A stretch of DNA of 64,000 nucleotides from Novosphingobium sp. Fuku2-ISO-50 (GTDB lineage: Bacteria; Pseudomonadota; Alphaproteobacteria; Sphingomonadales; Sphingomonadaceae), in the NCBI RefSeq assembly GCF_001519055.1, contig NZ_KQ954296.1:62001-126000 (forward strand), given 5' to 3'. The notes beneath the pieces are model-generated. The model searched no databases. It saw nothing but the letters and a program-made list of their open reading frames with translations, and was not told the origin of the DNA. Both the position numbers and the translations under genes were made by a program. Below are positions 61,695-64,000 of this stretch, piece by piece; the stretch's first letter is position 1, and every line of letters starts with the position of its first letter.

Positions 61695-64000
61695 ATGCTG
61701 CGCACACTGGTCGAACGCGCGCTGGCATGGCGCATGGCAATCCTTGGCCTCGCGCTGGCGCTGGCAGGCGCGGGGGCATGGGCCTTCATGACCCTGCCGA
61801 TCGATGCCTTTCCCGACATTTCCTCCACGCAGGTCAAGATCATCCTCAAAGCCCCCGGCATGACGCCGGAAGAGGTAGAGAGCCGCGTCATCGCGCCGGT
61901 CGAGCAGGAAATGCTGGGCATCCCGCATCAGGCGGTGCTGCGCTCGGTGGCCAAATACGCGATCGCAGACATCACTATCAACTTTGACGATGGTACCGAT
62001 GTCTATTGGGCGCGCAATCAGGTCAACGAACGCCTGACCGGCGTGATGGGGGCGCTGCCTTCGACCGTGAGCGGGGGCATGGCCCCCATCTCCACACCGC
62101 TATCCGATATGTACATGTTCACAATCGATGGCCCGCAGTCTTTGGCTGAAAAGCGGCGGGTGCTCGATTGGGTGATCCGTCCGGCGCTGCGCACCGTGCC
62201 CGGCGTTGCCGATGTCAACGCGCTGGGCGGCATGGTGGAAACCTTCGAGGTCGCGCCCGAGCCGCAAGCGCTGGCAGCCGCCGGTTTGAGCGTGACCGAT
62301 CTGGCCAGCGCCATCAACGCGGGCAACCGCAACGATGGCGCCGGCCGTCTCGCCACCGGCGAGGAAGCGCTGATCGTGCGCGCCACCGGGGCCATTCGCA
62401 ACCTTGATGATCTGGGCGCGGTGGTGGTGAAATCGGGCAGCAATGGCGTAGTGCGCGTGAGCGATGTCGCCACGGTGCGGACCGGCGCGCTGACCCGCTA
62501 TGGCGCCGTCACCCGCAACGGCAAGGGCGAGGCGGTCGAAGGTCTGGTGCTGGCGCTGCGCGGGGCGGATGCGTCCAAGGTGGTCGATGGCGTGAAGGCA
62601 CGGCTCGATGAGATCGCCCCCAGCCTGCCCACCGGCATGAAGGCCAATGTGTTCTATGATCGCTCCGATCTGATCGGGCGCGCGGTGGGCACGGTCGAGG
62701 AAGCCCTGCTGGAGGCGACCTTGCTGGTCGTCGTCCTGCTGCTGCTGTTTCTGGGCGATGTCCGCGCCTCGATCATCGTGGCGCTGGCGCTGCCAATGGC
62801 CTCGCTGCTGACCTTCATCGCCATGAAATCCATCGGCCTGACCGCCAATCTGATGAGCCTTGGCGGGCTGGCGATTGCGGTGGGCATGCTGGTCGATGGC
62901 GCCGTTGTGGTTGTTGAGAATGTCGTCGAGCGATTGTCCGACCCGCGCCATGCCGGCATCAGCAAATTGCACAATGTGTTTGTGGCCGCCGCCGAAGTGA
63001 CCACGCCTGTCGCCAGCGGCTTGGCGATCATCGCGCTGGTGTTTTTGCCGCTGCTCACGCTCGAAGGGCTGGAGGGCAAGCTGTTTGCGCCGGTCGCGCT
63101 CACAATCGTGCTCGCGCTGCTATCGGCACTGGTGCTGGCGCTGACCCTGATCCCGGTCCTGTCCTATTTCGGGCTGAAGTCGTCGGGCGCTGGCCACCAT
63201 GAGCCGTGGCTGATGCGACAGATTGCCCCGCGCTATGCTGCGCTGTTGGCGGGGGCATTCGCACGCAAAAGGCTGGTGTTTGGCGTGGCGGCGGTGTCGC
63301 TGGTGCTGACCGGGGTCGCCTATTCTGTGACGGGCAAGACCTTCCTGCCCACCATGGATGAGGGCAGCGTCATCGTGCAATTGACCAAAGCCCCCTCGAT
63401 CAGCCTGACGCACAGCCTTGAGGACGACATCAGGGTCCAGCGCGCCATCATGGCCAAAGTGCCCGAAGTGACCGACGTCATCGCCCGCACCGGCTCCGAC
63501 GAATTGGGCCTCGATCCGATGGGCCTCAATGAAACCGACAGCTTCCTCAAACTCAAGCCGCGTTCCGAATGGCGTGTGGGCGACAAGGAATGGATTGTGG
63601 ACCAGATCCGCAAGGCGCTGGCCGACCTGCCCGGAATACAGACCAGCTATACCCAGCCGATCGAAATGCGCATTTCCGAAATGCTGAGCGGAGCGCGCGG
63701 CGATCTCGCCATCCGCATCTTCGGCCCCGACAATGCCGAACTTGCCCGCATCGCCGGGCAAATCCAGGCCCGTCTCAAGGCCATTCCCGGCACCAGCGAG
63801 GCGCTGACCGTGGCCAATGACAAGGTGGACTATCTGCAACTCGACATCGACCGCGTCGCTGCCGGGCGCGCCGGGATGCCGATCGACCAGTTGCAGGACG
63901 CCATGCGCGCGCAAGTGGAAGGCGTGCGCGCCGGCGTGGTGGCCGATGGGCTGCGCCGCGTTCCGATCCTGATCCGTGGCGCCAGCGCCGAGTCCGGCCA
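61695..64000 (+). CDS. HME-family RND metal efflux pump (3' end outside window)
   Basis: The first 768 residues of an inner-membrane RND pump, starting MLRTLVERALAWRMAILGLALALAGAGAWAF; full members have about 1030. The LPIDAFPDISSTQVKI region, the membrane motif LAIAVGMLVDGAVVVVENVVERL with the proton-relay Asp and Glu, and TFLPTMDEGSVIVQL are present. CzcA-type pumps have a second Asp in the first part of that helix motif (DFG); here it is Ala-Ile-Ala, as in CusA-type pumps, so copper/silver or a related cation is a fair guess. It is the last gene seen. Confidence 0.92.
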   Translation, partial: MLRTLVERALAWRMAILGLALALAGAGAWAFMTLPIDAFPDISSTQVKIILKAPGMTPEEVESRVIAPVEQEMLGIPHQAVLRSVAKYAIADITINFDDGTDVYWARNQVNERLTGVMGALPSTVSGGMAPISTPLSDMYMFTIDGPQSLAEKRRVLDWVIRPALRTVPGVADVNALGGMVETFEVAPEPQALAAAGLSVTDLASAINAGNRNDGAGRLATGEEALIVRATGAIRNLDDLGAVVVKSGSNGVVRVSDVATVRTGALTRYGAVTRNGKGEAVEGLVLALRGADASKVVDGVKARLDEIAPSLPTGMKANVFYDRSDLIGRAVGTVEEALLEATLLVVVLLLLFLGDVRASIIVALALPMASLLTFIAMKSIGLTANLMSLGGLAIAVGMLVDGAVVVVENVVERLSDPRHAGISKLHNVFVAAAEVTTPVASGLAIIALVFLPLLTLEGLEGKLFAPVALTIVLALLSALVLALTLIPVLSYFGLKSSGAGHHEPWLMRQIAPRYAALLAGAFARKRLVFGVAAVSLVLTGVAYSVTGKTFLPTMDEGSVIVQLTKAPSISLTHSLEDDIRVQRAIMAKVPEVTDVIARTGSDELGLDPMGLNETDSFLKLKPRSEWRVGDKEWIVDQIRKALADLPGIQTSYTQPIEMRISEMLSGARGDLAIRIFGPDNAELARIAGQIQARLKAIPGTSEALTVANDKVDYLQLDIDRVAAGRAGMPIDQLQDAMRAQVEGVRAGVVADGLRRVPILIRGASAESG

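Noticed and set aside
57985..64000. A genomic island integrated at tRNA-Val
   Set aside because: The efflux genes lie on the 5' side of the tRNA, there is no integrase, and I found no repeat of the tRNA 3' end.

Overview
The window reads as chromosomal DNA of a GC-rich alphaproteobacterium, most likely a sphingomonad (Novosphingobium/Sphingomonas type). The support is protein resemblance only: a CYP108-like P450, a SigF/NrsF pair, RcnB-like and TonB-receptor genes, and many start/stop overlaps of the ATGA type. No rRNA or species marker is present. Most genes are tightly packed and many neighbours overlap.

Layout. 1-3077: end of an ABC-2 type exporter (two permeases) with a NodT-like outer-membrane lipoprotein. 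3106-6303: DsbA/HCCA-isomerase-like protein, an SDR without the usual catalytic Tyr, a divergent HxlR regulator, and a DctA-type symporter. 6391-8751: ohr/ohrR peroxide pair with a repeat-rich operator region, and a secreted amidohydrolase. 8735-19138: a compact cellulose operon read right to left (bcsR/P-like, bcsQ, a bcsA-bcsB fusion, bcsC, bcsD, bcsZ). 19257-21767: TetR, CYP108-like P450, a 53-residue rubredoxin, and a 264-bp MITE inserted exactly in the rubredoxin stop codon. 21775-30069: RcnB-like protein behind a five-copy 16-bp tandem repeat, PEP synthase, serine hydrolase, TonB receptor and LuxR-type regulator.

30070-34248 is the most coherent unit: a bufferin (copper-responsive RiPP) locus. 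One precursor (BufA1) with a DoxX protein lies on the minus strand. A second precursor (BufA2) with the MNIO enzyme BufB and partner BufC lies on the plus strand. The ECF factor SigF and its anti-sigma NrsF follow. I find three promoters of the form GTAACC-N16-CGAA, one in front of each transcription unit, which ties the locus into one SigF regulon with an autoregulatory loop. BufB carries an in-frame four-copy 18-bp expansion.

34320-49306: GGDEF-EAL protein; arginine succinyltransferase-pathway genes astC-astA-astD; two tail-to-tail LysR regulators; HglS (2-oxoadipate dioxygenase/decarboxylase); a DUF3857/transglutaminase-like protein; a Gly-rich secreted protein; an aldehyde dehydrogenase; and a TauD-type dioxygenase. 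49422-57831: an unknown secreted protein, a DMT exporter, a degenerate HD-GYP protein, a large HAD-type protein, an unknown exported protein and a GT-C-like membrane protein. 57985-58060: tRNA-Val(TAC). 58376-64000: a two-component system divergent from an HME-RND metal efflux operon, separated by a perfect 25-bp inverted repeat; the RND pump runs off the right edge.

Cyclic-di-GMP appears at three places (PilZ domain of the cellulose synthase, GGDEF-EAL protein, HD-GYP protein), so surface/biofilm control is a theme. Metal and oxidant handling (ohr, bufferins/SigF, RND efflux) is another.
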